A stretch of DNA of 11,552 nucleotides from DATHWB01 sp035460965 (lineage in GTDB: Bacteria > Actinomycetota > Acidimicrobiia > Spongiisociales > ZC4RG35), in the NCBI GenBank assembly GCA_035460965.1, contig DATHWB010000219.1:1-11552 (forward strand). Reading direction: 5' to 3'. The position numbers were made by a program, and so were the translations under genes. The notes under the pieces are model-generated. The model was not told where the DNA came from. It did not search any database and saw only the letters and a list, made by a program, of their open reading frames with translations. Positions 1-7,000 of the stretch are shown one piece after another. Position 1 is the first letter of the stretch. Each line of letters begins with the position of its first letter.

Positions 1-396
1 GACGAATACGGTCTCACGGTCCTGATCATCGCTCACGACCTGTCGGTCGTGCACCAGGTGGCCGACCGGGTGGTGGTGATGACCGAAGGCGAAGTCGTCG
101 AGATAGGCCCGGTCAGGGCGGTGTTCGACGACCCCCGGCACCCCTACACGGAGCGGCTGCTCAGCGCCATCATCCGGATGGACGGCGAGGTCCAGGCCTA
201 TCGGGATCCCGAGACTCCGCTCACCGTCACCCCCGCATGCCCGTCCGCGCCACGCTGCCCATACCGTCAGGACGTGTGCCTGGTCGACAAGCCCGAACTC
301 GTGTCGTGGGACGGCGCTGACGCCGACCACCGGGTCGCCTGTCACTTCCGTGACCAACCGCTCGCCGAGCGGGCGCGGCTCACCGAAGTCGGCTGA
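1..396 (+). CDS. Oligopeptide/dipeptide ABC transporter ATP-binding protein, C-terminal part
   Basis: This is the last 131 codons of an ATPase that powers import of peptides or similar solutes (Opp/Dpp family) at the inner face of the membrane. The frame is open from base 1, so the Walker A, signature and Walker B regions lie outside the window. The H-loop is visible as LIIAHDLSVV (about residues 8-17 of the fragment), followed by the typical VADRVVVMTEGEVVEIGP strand. Then comes the family's C-terminal extension, with PRHPYTERLLSAI and four cysteines spaced C-x5-C-x6-C and a final CHF. Similar cysteines in some DppD/OppD-type ATPases bind an iron-sulfur cluster, which I infer only as a possibility here. 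The stop codon directly abuts the stop of the convergent XRE gene. The solute is unknown. The amidohydrolase about 1.3 kb away could suggest peptide or carbamoyl amino acid use, but the link is weak. Confidence 0.93.
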   Translation, partial: DEYGLTVLIIAHDLSVVHQVADRVVVMTEGEVVEIGPVRAVFDDPRHPYTERLLSAIIRMDGEVQAYRDPETPLTVTPACPSAPRCPYRQDVCLVDKPELVSWDGADADHRVACHFRDQPLAERARLTEVG

Positions 397-633
397 TCAC
401 TCGTCCGGATACTGGAACACCTCTTCCAGCGGGACGTCGAAGACCTGCGCCATCCGGAAGGCCATCTCGAGCGACGGGGAGTAGCGGCCCTGTTCGATGG
501 CGATGATCGTCTGGCGGGTGACACCGAGGCGGTCGGCCAGTTCGGCCTGGGTCATCTCGTCGCAGGCGAAGCGGAGAGCCCGGATCGAATTGGTGACCCG
601 GGTCTTCCTGGCGACCGTCTTCCTGCGTGTCAT
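397..633 (-). CDS. Small XRE-family transcriptional regulator
   Basis: This 78-residue protein is almost entirely one helix-turn-helix domain of the XRE/Cro-CI type (COG1476-like short regulators). The HTH is clear: TQAELADRLGVTRQTIIAIEQGRYSPS at about residues 28-54, with the usual IEQGRYSPS turn, followed by MAFRMAQVFDVPLEEVF, the closing helices of this subfamily. The N-terminus is basic (MTRRKTVARKTR). It is the last gene of a three-gene operon. Its ATG overlaps the stop of the membrane gene by one base (TGATG). A GTG one codon upstream (634-636) would overlap as GTGA and is an equally possible start. No strong ribosome binding site precedes it, so translation is probably coupled. By position it is the natural candidate to bind the palindrome at 1597-1618 and repress its own operon (inference). 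Its stop touches the stop of the convergent ABC gene. Confidence 0.9.
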   Translation of the reverse strand: MTRRKTVARKTRVTNSIRALRFACDEMTQAELADRLGVTRQTIIAIEQGRYSPSLEMAFRMAQVFDVPLEEVFQYPDE

Positions 634-1079
634 CACAGACCGCGCCGGTAGGCGACGATCTTGACGGCGGACTGGGTCATCTCCGAAGCGAAGAACGCCG
701 CCAGCATGGCGTGGACGATCCAGAAGTGGTGGAACTCGAATACCGCCAGTCCCAGTGCCGGGACCATGCCCACCGCCAGCACGACCCCGCCGACGTTGCC
801 GGCGAAACGGCCGATCGATCTGTCCCGCTCATCGATGCGGTCGTCGTCCACCGGGCGGCCCCGGGCCACGGCCCAGCCCGCAGAGCCGATTCCGACCACG
901 ATCGCCCCGACGATGGTGAGTGCCACGACGGCGATGACGAGTGCCACCAACTCGCCTCGATAGTCGATGTCGGCTACCGGCGTGGTCGCGGCCTTCCGCA
1001 GAATCGTGACGGTGTACCAGAGACCGACCGCGAGCTGGACCAGACCCGTGGTCCAGGTGCTCTTCTCCTCGACGGACAT
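633..1079 (-). CDS. Four-helix membrane protein of unknown function, partner of the XRE gene
   Basis: This 148-residue integral membrane protein has four likely spans at about residues 12-28, 45-70, 94-115 and 118-137. A charged, arginine- and aspartate-rich loop lies between the second and third (about 72-92, RGRPVDDDRIDERDRS). No enzyme motif is visible. Small multi-span proteins encoded next to short XRE regulators are a recurring arrangement in bacteria (DUF2178-like proteins among them). I cannot assign this one to a named family, so a sensor or anti-repressor role is inference. The ATG is chosen because GAGGAG lies about 5 bases upstream and the protein begins just before the first span. 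A much longer open frame continues upstream but runs antisense-like through the oxidoreductase gene and is rejected. It starts 8 bp after the oxidoreductase stop and its own stop overlaps the XRE start, so the three genes form one unit. Confidence 0.82.
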   Translation of the reverse strand: MSVEEKSTWTTGLVQLAVGLWYTVTILRKAATTPVADIDYRGELVALVIAVVALTIVGAIVVGIGSAGWAVARGRPVDDDRIDERDRSIGRFAGNVGGVVLAVGMVPALGLAVFEFHHFWIVHAMLAAFFASEMTQSAVKIVAYRRGL

Positions 1080-1087
1080 GGGACTCC

Positions 1088-1570
1088 TCAGTGCTGGTGG
1101 GAGAGTTGGCGAACGATGCGGAGGCGAAGGCAGCGTTCGACGCGGAAGAGGCGCTGCCCTGTCTGTTCCGTGGTCCCGAAGACCTCGGGCACGTCCCGTA
1201 TCTCGGTGAGCTGCGGATCGCCGACTTCGTAGTCGGCGCCCTCGTGGGTCACCTCGGCCGAACCGGCCCTGAGGACGTTCTTCAGCCAGTCGGGTCGGGT
1301 GCCGTACGGGAGCACGATGAACAGCTCGCTGTCGTGCTCGACGACACCGACCGGTGTCCGGTACCTCCGTCCGGAGTTGCGTCCGATGTGGTGGATGATC
1401 CCGGCGTACGCCCCCGGTGTTCCGGCGGAGCGCATCTGGCGGGGGTTGAAGACCCTCTTGTTCATCCGGCGCACGAGGTCGAGGACGACGGGCCACTTGT
1501 AACGCATGCCGAGCATGAATGTGGCGGCCAGAGCACCGATCGCGGAGAGCGCGGCATACAGCAGTGTCAT
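1088..1570 (-). CDS. Deazaflavin (F420)-dependent nitroreductase family protein, membrane-anchored
   Basis: This 160-residue protein belongs to the Ddn/FDOR-type split beta-barrel family, whose characterised members use the deazaflavin F420 to reduce quinones, nitroimidazoles and other substrates. Residues 3-21 are a hydrophobic segment that probably tethers the protein to the membrane. The family core follows: RNSGRRYRTPVGVV (64-77), a strand with LFIVLPYG (83-90), and PDWLKNVLRAG (93-103), where the family usually has P-x-W-x-x-N. The length is usual for the family. GGAAGAA lies a few bases before the ATG. It is the first gene of the operon, about 45 bases downstream of the predicted transcription start, and the perfect palindrome lies in that leader. 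The substrate is unknown; F420 use is inferred from the family. If right, the host makes F420, which fits an actinobacterium. Confidence 0.85.
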   Translation of the reverse strand: MTLLYAALSAIGALAATFMLGMRYKWPVVLDLVRRMNKRVFNPRQMRSAGTPGAYAGIIHHIGRNSGRRYRTPVGVVEHDSELFIVLPYGTRPDWLKNVLRAGSAEVTHEGADYEVGDPQLTEIRDVPEVFGTTEQTGQRLFRVERCLRLRIVRQLSHQH

Positions 1571-1596
1571 GGGTTCTTCCAGTGTGGAGGGGGTGG

Positions 1597-1618
1597 GATG
1601 TCAAGTTCGCTTGACATC
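1597..1618 (-). promoter_or_regulatory. Perfect 22-bp operator-like palindrome at the operon start site
   Basis: On the minus strand the arms are GATGTCAAG and CTTGACATC around a 4-base centre (CGAA): 9 of 9 pairs match. The site covers the expected transcription start of the operon promoter (about 1616-1617), where a bound repressor would block initiation. The likely ligand is the XRE protein encoded by the last gene of the operon (inference). The half-site TGTCAA also appears in the -35 region at 1647-1652. Confidence 0.72.
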
Positions 1619-1623
1619 AGGGC

Positions 1624-1652
1624 AATGTAAAGCAAACCGGACACCCTGTCAA
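1624..1652 (-). promoter_or_regulatory. Near-consensus sigma-70-type promoter for the oxidoreductase/membrane/XRE operon
   Basis: Read on the minus strand, a perfect -35 TTGACA (1652-1647) is followed after exactly 17 bases by a -10 TACATT (1629-1624). The start point should fall near 1617-1616, inside the palindrome, giving a leader of about 46 bases to the ATG at 1570. The surrounding stretch is notably AT-richer than the genes. This is by far the strongest promoter-like sequence in the window. Confidence 0.75.
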
Positions 1653-1723
1653 AGAGAGTAAACAGTCGCCCGCCGTGACCACCGCGTACGTCACGCAGCC
1701 CTCTCTCGTGGCAGCATCGGTCG

Positions 1724-2674
1724 ATGCCTCGATACTTGAACCTCGCCGCGGCCCAACTTGGTCCGGTCGCTCGCGCCGCCAACCGCTCCGACACCGTGGA
1801 ACGCCTGATCCTGCTCTTGCGGGGGGCTGCCGAGCGGCAGTGCCGACTCGTCGTGTTCCCGGAGGCAGCACTGACTCCCTTCTTCCCCCACTGGGTGGTC
1901 GCCGGCGAGGAAGAGCTCGACGCCTATTTCGAGACGGAGATGCCGAACTCGGGCGTCCGGCCACTCTTCGACGAGGCCGCCCGACTCGGGGTCGGTTTCT
2001 ACCTGGGCTACTGCGAGCTGGCGTTCGAATCCGGCAGTAAGCGGCGATACAACTCTTCGATCCTGGTGAACGAGTCTGGTGAGTTGGTGGGCAAGTATCG
2101 GAAGATCCACCTGCCGGGGTTCCGGGAGCCGGGTGAGGGCCAGTTGTTCCAGAACCTCGAGAAGATGTACTTCGACGTAGGCGATCTCGGCTGGCCGGTG
2201 TGGCGGGCGTTCGACGGGAACGTGGGAATGATGATCTGCAACGATCGTCGCTGGGCGGAGGCCTACCGGGTGATGGGGTTGCAGGGGGTGGAACTGGTGT
2301 TGCTGGGTTACAACACCCCGTACACCGGGGTCAACGGTCTCGACGAGGCACCGCACCTCCCCATGTTCCAGAACGTCCTCAGCATGCAGGCCGGGGCATA
2401 TCAGAACGCCACCTGGGTGGTGGGTGTGGCCAAGGCCGGGATCGAGGAGGGGGTGCACCAGATCGGCGGCAGCTGCATCATCAGCCCGCTGGGCGAGGTG
2501 GTCGCCCAGGCTACGACCGAGGGGGACGAACTGGTCACAGCCAGCATCGATCTGGACCTGGCCCGTCGGAGGCAGGATCGGCTCGACTTCACACTCAACC
2601 GCCGCACGGAGCACTATGCCTCGCTCACGGAGGCCGAGCCGCCTCGACCAGACGGCGGGGAGGACCATCGGTAG
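1724..2674 (+). CDS. N-carbamoyl-D-amino acid hydrolase-like amidohydrolase (nitrilase superfamily)
   Basis: This 316-residue cytoplasmic enzyme probably hydrolyses an N-carbamoyl amino acid to the amino acid, CO2 and ammonia. The nitrilase-fold catalytic triad is complete: Glu47 in VVFPEAALT, Lys127 in KYRKIHLPG and Cys172 in MMICNDRRW. These are the same residue numbers as in the Agrobacterium D-carbamoylase as I remember it, and the proteins align nearly end to end (QLGPVARA, ETEMP, VRPLF, GYNTP, SMQAGAYQN). The paired arginines after NDR that hold the substrate carboxylate are present. Two histidine positions near the pocket of that enzyme differ here (Asn144; Gln216-Asn217), so exact substrate and stereochemistry are open. 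The ATG is fixed by that alignment. It has no Shine-Dalgarno, and a weak -10-like CAGCAT ends 6 bases before it, so it may be leaderless. No hydantoinase is visible in the window. Confidence 0.88.
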   Translation: MPRYLNLAAAQLGPVARAANRSDTVERLILLLRGAAERQCRLVVFPEAALTPFFPHWVVAGEEELDAYFETEMPNSGVRPLFDEAARLGVGFYLGYCELAFESGSKRRYNSSILVNESGELVGKYRKIHLPGFREPGEGQLFQNLEKMYFDVGDLGWPVWRAFDGNVGMMICNDRRWAEAYRVMGLQGVELVLLGYNTPYTGVNGLDEAPHLPMFQNVLSMQAGAYQNATWVVGVAKAGIEEGVHQIGGSCIISPLGEVVAQATTEGDELVTASIDLDLARRRQDRLDFTLNRRTEHYASLTEAEPPRPDGGEDHR

Positions 2675-2677
2675 CCT
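2672..2677 (+). promoter_or_regulatory. Possible -10 element giving a leaderless cyclase mRNA
   Basis: TAGCCT (a TAnnnT-type -10) overlaps the stop codon of the amidohydrolase gene and is followed by 6 bases and then the cyclase ATG. That spacing would put the transcription start at the A of ATG. No convincing -35 is present, which is common in actinobacterial leaderless promoters. The motif is short and could be chance. Confidence 0.3.
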
Positions 2678-2683
2678 GAACCG

Positions 2684-3913
2684 ATGCCCGACTGGCCGAT
2701 GCGGATCATCCACCTCGGGGTAGATCCCGGTCAGAGCTCGGCCGAGTCCCGCCGGATCCAGAGCATCAATCTGATCGCAGTCGGGGCGATCGTCCTCAAC
2801 GTTCTGTACAGCGTCATCCCCTTCGCGGTGGGCTTCGGGGAACTGTGGCCCGTGCTCGTGACCAACGGCATCGCCATCGGGGCGAACGGCGCCGCACTCG
2901 CCTTGAACTCCCGGGGGCGAACCGACACGGCGATGTCGGTGCTGTTCGTGGTCGCCCTGTTCAACCTCGTCGTGGCGGCGGTGGTCTTCGGCATGGACAG
3001 CGGTGTGTGGCTGTTCCTGATCACGGTCCCCTCGGTCGGAGTGCTGCTCGCTCCGACGGGGGCGTTTCGCACACAACTGGTGTTCGTGGGTACGGGCCTG
3101 GTGGCGCTCACCGGTGTGGTTCTCGCCCGTCCCGTCACCCCGCCTTCCATCGCCGGGTCCGCCTTCGAGACCGTGTTGCTGGTGGCGAGCATCGTCGGCA
3201 CCGTTGGTCTCCTCACGATGGTGGGGATGCACTTTCGGGCGGTGGCCGAGAACGCGGAGGCGGCGCTGCAGGAGGCGCACGAACGGTCGGAACGGTTGTT
3301 GCACAACACGCTTCCCGTCCAGATCGCCGAGCGACTCAAGGGCGGCGAGACGATCATCGCCGACCGGGCGGACGACGTGTCGATCCTCTTCGCCGATCTG
3401 GTCGGCTGGACGCCGCTGTCCGAGCGGTTCGACCCGGACCGGATGGTGGCGATGCTCAACGAGATCTTCATCCCGTTCGACGAACTCGCCGACGCCCTCG
3501 GCATCGAGAAGATCAAGACGGTGGGCGACGCCTACATGGTGGTGGGCGGGCTGCCGGAATGGCGGGAAGACCACCTGGAGGCGGTGGTGGAGATGGCACT
3601 CGGCATGCAGCGGGAGATCGTGAGGCATCCGATCGAGGGCGTCGGTCCGCTGCAGATGCGCTTCGGAATCCACGTGGGCAGCGTGGTCGCAGGCGTGATC
3701 GGCAGACGCAAGTTCAGCTACGACCTGTGGGGCGATGCGGTCAACACCGCGGCGCGGATGGAGTCACACGGTGTCCCCGGCAGGATCCACGTGAGCGAGG
3801 ACGTCTTCGTGCGGCTGCGCCACGACTACCGGTTCGAACCTCGGGGGCAGGTCGACATCAAGGGCAAGGGACCGATGCAGACCTACTTCCTGGTCGGGCG
3901 AATCGACGGGTGA
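2684..3913 (+). CDS. Six-helix membrane class III adenylate cyclase
   Basis: This 409-residue protein makes cAMP from ATP at the cytoplasmic face of the membrane. Six spans are visible at about residues 28-51, 54-75, 83-103, 107-123, 129-147 and 163-184. A helical linker follows (185-220, ending HNTLPVQIAERLKGG, the cyclase-transducing element), then one class III catalytic domain (about 230-405). All key residues are present: metal-binding Asp238 (ILFADLVGWT) and Asp282 (KTVGDAYM), adenine-specifying Lys278 and Asp347 (YDLWGD), and transition-state Asn354 and Arg358 (AVNTAARM). Their spacing matches mycobacterial Rv1625c as I recall it, so the active form should be a homodimer. The ATG lies 9 bp after the preceding stop with no close Shine-Dalgarno; a second ATG at 2699 is a fallback. 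The large ATPase gene follows after 100 bp. The N-terminal membrane part may sense a lipid or ligand, which is unknown. Confidence 0.94.
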   Translation: MPDWPMRIIHLGVDPGQSSAESRRIQSINLIAVGAIVLNVLYSVIPFAVGFGELWPVLVTNGIAIGANGAALALNSRGRTDTAMSVLFVVALFNLVVAAVVFGMDSGVWLFLITVPSVGVLLAPTGAFRTQLVFVGTGLVALTGVVLARPVTPPSIAGSAFETVLLVASIVGTVGLLTMVGMHFRAVAENAEAALQEAHERSERLLHNTLPVQIAERLKGGETIIADRADDVSILFADLVGWTPLSERFDPDRMVAMLNEIFIPFDELADALGIEKIKTVGDAYMVVGGLPEWREDHLEAVVEMALGMQREIVRHPIEGVGPLQMRFGIHVGSVVAGVIGRRKFSYDLWGDAVNTAARMESHGVPGRIHVSEDVFVRLRHDYRFEPRGQVDIKGKGPMQTYFLVGRIDG

Positions 3914-3976
3914 CGTCCCGAGGCCGCGGAACGCGCGATGGAGGCGAGCGGGGCGGCGACGGCGGTCGCTGGCCGG

Positions 3977-3982
3977 TACGCT
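3977..3982 (+). promoter_or_regulatory. Possible -10 element for the large ATPase gene
   Basis: TACGCT within CGGTACGCT lies in the 100-bp gap after the cyclase gene, 31 bases before the preferred GTG start at 4014. It resembles the CGGTAGCCT before the cyclase. A start near 3989 would leave a leader of about 25 bases containing GGGAGAGG. No clear -35 is present, and co-transcription with the cyclase is equally possible. Confidence 0.25.
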
Positions 3983-4013
3983 TTCGGGCGGGGCCGCGGG
4001 AGAGGATGTGCGC

Positions 4014-7000
4014 GTGGGTCCTGCAGATCCGACGGGTGCGGGCATCGCCGGGCCCCGTGGCAGCGGCGGCCTCGCCGCGAGCGCTCTCCTCGGCCGGGAA
4101 GGCGAACTCCACACCGTGCTGGCGTCCCTCCGGAGTGCCCGGTCCGGGCGAGGTGGCCTCGTACTGATCGGAGGCGAGCCCGGAATCGGCAAGACACGGC
4201 TGGCGGACGAGGCGGCGGCCAGGGCCAAGGACCAGGGGGTCACGGTCCTGTGGGGCAAGTGCTGGGAAGCCGGTGGCGCGCCCGCCTACTGGCCCTGGGT
4301 GCAGGCGATGCGGTCCTACATCCGCAGCATCGACGTGGCCCGACTCCGAGAGGAGGTCGGTAGCGGTGCGGGTGACATCGCCTACCTGCTACCCGAGATC
4401 GAGGAGGCGTTCGACGGCTTGCAGGCGCGTCCGCCGCTCGACCCCGAGCTGGCACGGTTCCATCTGTTCGACTCGACAGCCGGATTCCTGAGGCGTGCCG
4501 CCAACGACCGGGCCCTGCTGATCCTCATCGAAGATCTCCAGGCGGCTGATACCGCCTCCCTGTTGCTGCTCCGGTTCCTGGCCGGGCAGGTCTCGGACAT
4601 GTCGGTGCTTCTGGTCGCCACGTATCGGGACGTGGAACTGACCCGGGAGCACCCTCTCACCACGTCGATCACCGATCTGGCGAGAGAGCCCAATACCCGT
4701 CACATCCTGCTGCGCGGCCTGATGCAGCAGGACGTGGCGCAGCTCATCGAGCGCACGGCCGGAGTCGTGCCGGCCTCGAACCTGGTTTCGACCCTGCACC
4801 GTCAGACGAACGGCAATCCGCTGTTCGTGACAGAGGCGATCAGGTTGCTGGCGGCCGAAGGCGGGTTCGCCGGGTCCCAGGAGTCTTCGACCCGCCGGTT
4901 TCCGATCCCGGAGGCCGTCCGCGAGGTGATCCTTCGGCGGCTGGGCCACCTCAGCCAGGGTGCTCACGGCCTCCTCACTCTGGCCTCGGTGCTCGGCCAC
5001 GACATCTCGTTCGACACCCTCCGCAGCATGGGCGACGGCACCGACGTCGGCGAAGGAATCGACGAAGCGGTCGGGGCAGAACTGCTCGTGGAGGTGGGCG
5101 GTGGCTTCGGCCGGTTCCGGTTCTCTCACGACCTCGTGCGCGAGGCGCTCTACGAAGCGATCCCCCCCGCCAAGCGGGCCCGTCTCCATGCCGCGGCCGG
5201 AGAAGCCCTCGAACGACTGCACGCCATGCATCCGGAGCCACATCTGGCGGAGATCGCGCATCACTTCTTCGAGGGGGCAGGGATGGTGGGCGATGCTGCC
5301 AGGGCTGCCGATTACTCGAGGCGGGCGGCCGAGCACGCTGCGGTCCAGTTCGCCTACGAGGACGCCGCCCGGCTGTATCGGATGGCGCTCCACGCCACCG
5401 AACTGCAGGACGAAGCCGATCCGGCCGCCCTCTGTGATCTCCTGATCGGTCTGGGCGACGCTCAGATGCGAGCCGGAGATGCGCCCGGGGGACGGGAGTC
5501 GTTTCTCAGGGCGGCGGAGATCTCCCGGCGTTTCGGACTGCCCCAGCAGGCCGCACAGGCGGCACTCGGCTACGGAGGCCGGTTCGTCTGGGCGAGGGCG
5601 GCCAGCGACCGGCATCTGATTCCGCTGCTGAAGGATGCGCTCACGGCGGTCGGGGACGGCGACTCCGAGGTCCGGGCGCTGCTCCTCGCCCGCCTGGCCG
5701 GCGCCCTGCGTGACGACCTCGATCCGGCGCCGAGAGACGCCCACAGCAGGGAGGCGGTCGAACTCGCCCGCCGGCTCGGTGACCCGGCGACCCTCGCCTA
5801 CGCCCTCGATGGGCGATTCGCGGCGATCTGGGCTCCCGACACCGACCGGGAACGTCAGGAGATCGCCGATGAGATCATCACGCTGGCGGAGGAGATCGGG
5901 GACGAGGAGCGCGCGTTCCAGGGCCATCACTACCGCCTGGCGGTCCTGTTGGAGTATGGCGACATCGGGACGGTCGCCGCCGAACTGCCGGTGAACCTCC
6001 GTCTGGCCGAGGAGCTCCGGCAGCCGGCGCAGCTCTGGTATGCGGCGTCGCTCGCAGCGATTCTCGCCCTGCTCGAAGGTCGGTTCGACGAGGCGGAGCA
6101 GTTGAGCACGGCTGCGCTGGAACACGGCCGGCGGGCCGAGGGGATCCACTCACTCGGGGTGTGGTTGTTGCAGAGCTACTACCTCCGCGCCGAACTGGGA
6201 AGGGCGGGCGAGCTCGAACCACTCATCCGGGAGAGCCTCGACGAGTACGCCTGGTGGCCGTGGATGCGGTGCACCCTGCTTCACCTCTACACCGAGATCG
6301 GTCGGCCATCGGAGGCCCGGAGTCTCTTCGAGGCGGTGGCCGCCCGCGACTTCGCAGATCTCCCGTGGGACAACGACTGGCTGATGGGCATCTGCCTCGT
6401 CGCCGAAGTGGCCGTGCGGCTCGGAGACATCGACCGGGCCGAGACGTTGTATGCGCTGATCGAACCGTACGCCCAGCGGAACGGCTTCGGTCACCCCCAG
6501 TTCTGTACCGGCTCCATGATGCGTTCTCTCGGCCTGTTGGCGGCAGCCCTGGGTCGGATCGACGACGCCGAGCGACACTTCGAGGAGGCGATCGAGATCA
6601 ACGACCGGATGGGTGCCCGGCCGTGGGCGGCGCACACTCGCTACGACCTCGCCCGGCTGCTCACCGGGCGGGACGCACCAGGTGACCGTGAACGAGCGCG
6701 GGAGCTCGAGGCTGTCGCCGAGGCCACGGCCGCGGAACTGGGGATGGTTGCACTCGCCGCCCGTCTCGAACGAGGGGGCGGTGAAGATGTCGGAAGCCCC
6801 GAGCTCGAAAGAGCCGGGCGTGCGGTGTTCCGCCGGGAGGGGGAGTACTGGTCGATCGTGTTCGACGGACGGTCCGTCCGCGTCCGCGACTCCAAGGGCA
6901 TGGGATACCTCGCCACCCTGCTCGCCGGGGCGGGCCGCGAGCACCACGCACTCGATCTGATCGGACCGGGCCCGGGACCGACCAACCGTGGTGTGACGGA

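Noticed and set aside
1080..1604. N-terminal extension (frame to 1604) of the four-helix membrane protein
   Set aside because: The extension is arginine/histidine/proline-rich and overlaps the oxidoreductase gene on the same strand in another frame. A clear GAGGAG and ATG at 1079 mark the real start.
1675..1694. GTGAC and GTCAC dyad before the amidohydrolase gene, considered as a CRP/cAMP receptor site
   Set aside because: The half-sites are 12 bases apart between GTGA and TCAC, whereas CRP-type sites need 6. Five-base arms are easily chance.
1691..3673. 660-codon open frame on the minus strand opposite the amidohydrolase and cyclase genes
   Set aside because: It is rich in His, Arg, Pro and Asp with no domain pattern, and overlaps two + strand genes whose catalytic motifs are unmistakable. 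Long antisense frames are normal in high-GC DNA.
4389..6149. 586-codon open frame on the minus strand inside the large ATPase gene
   Set aside because: Its composition is that of an antisense shadow and it has no start signal; the sense strand carries Walker motifs and TPR patterns.
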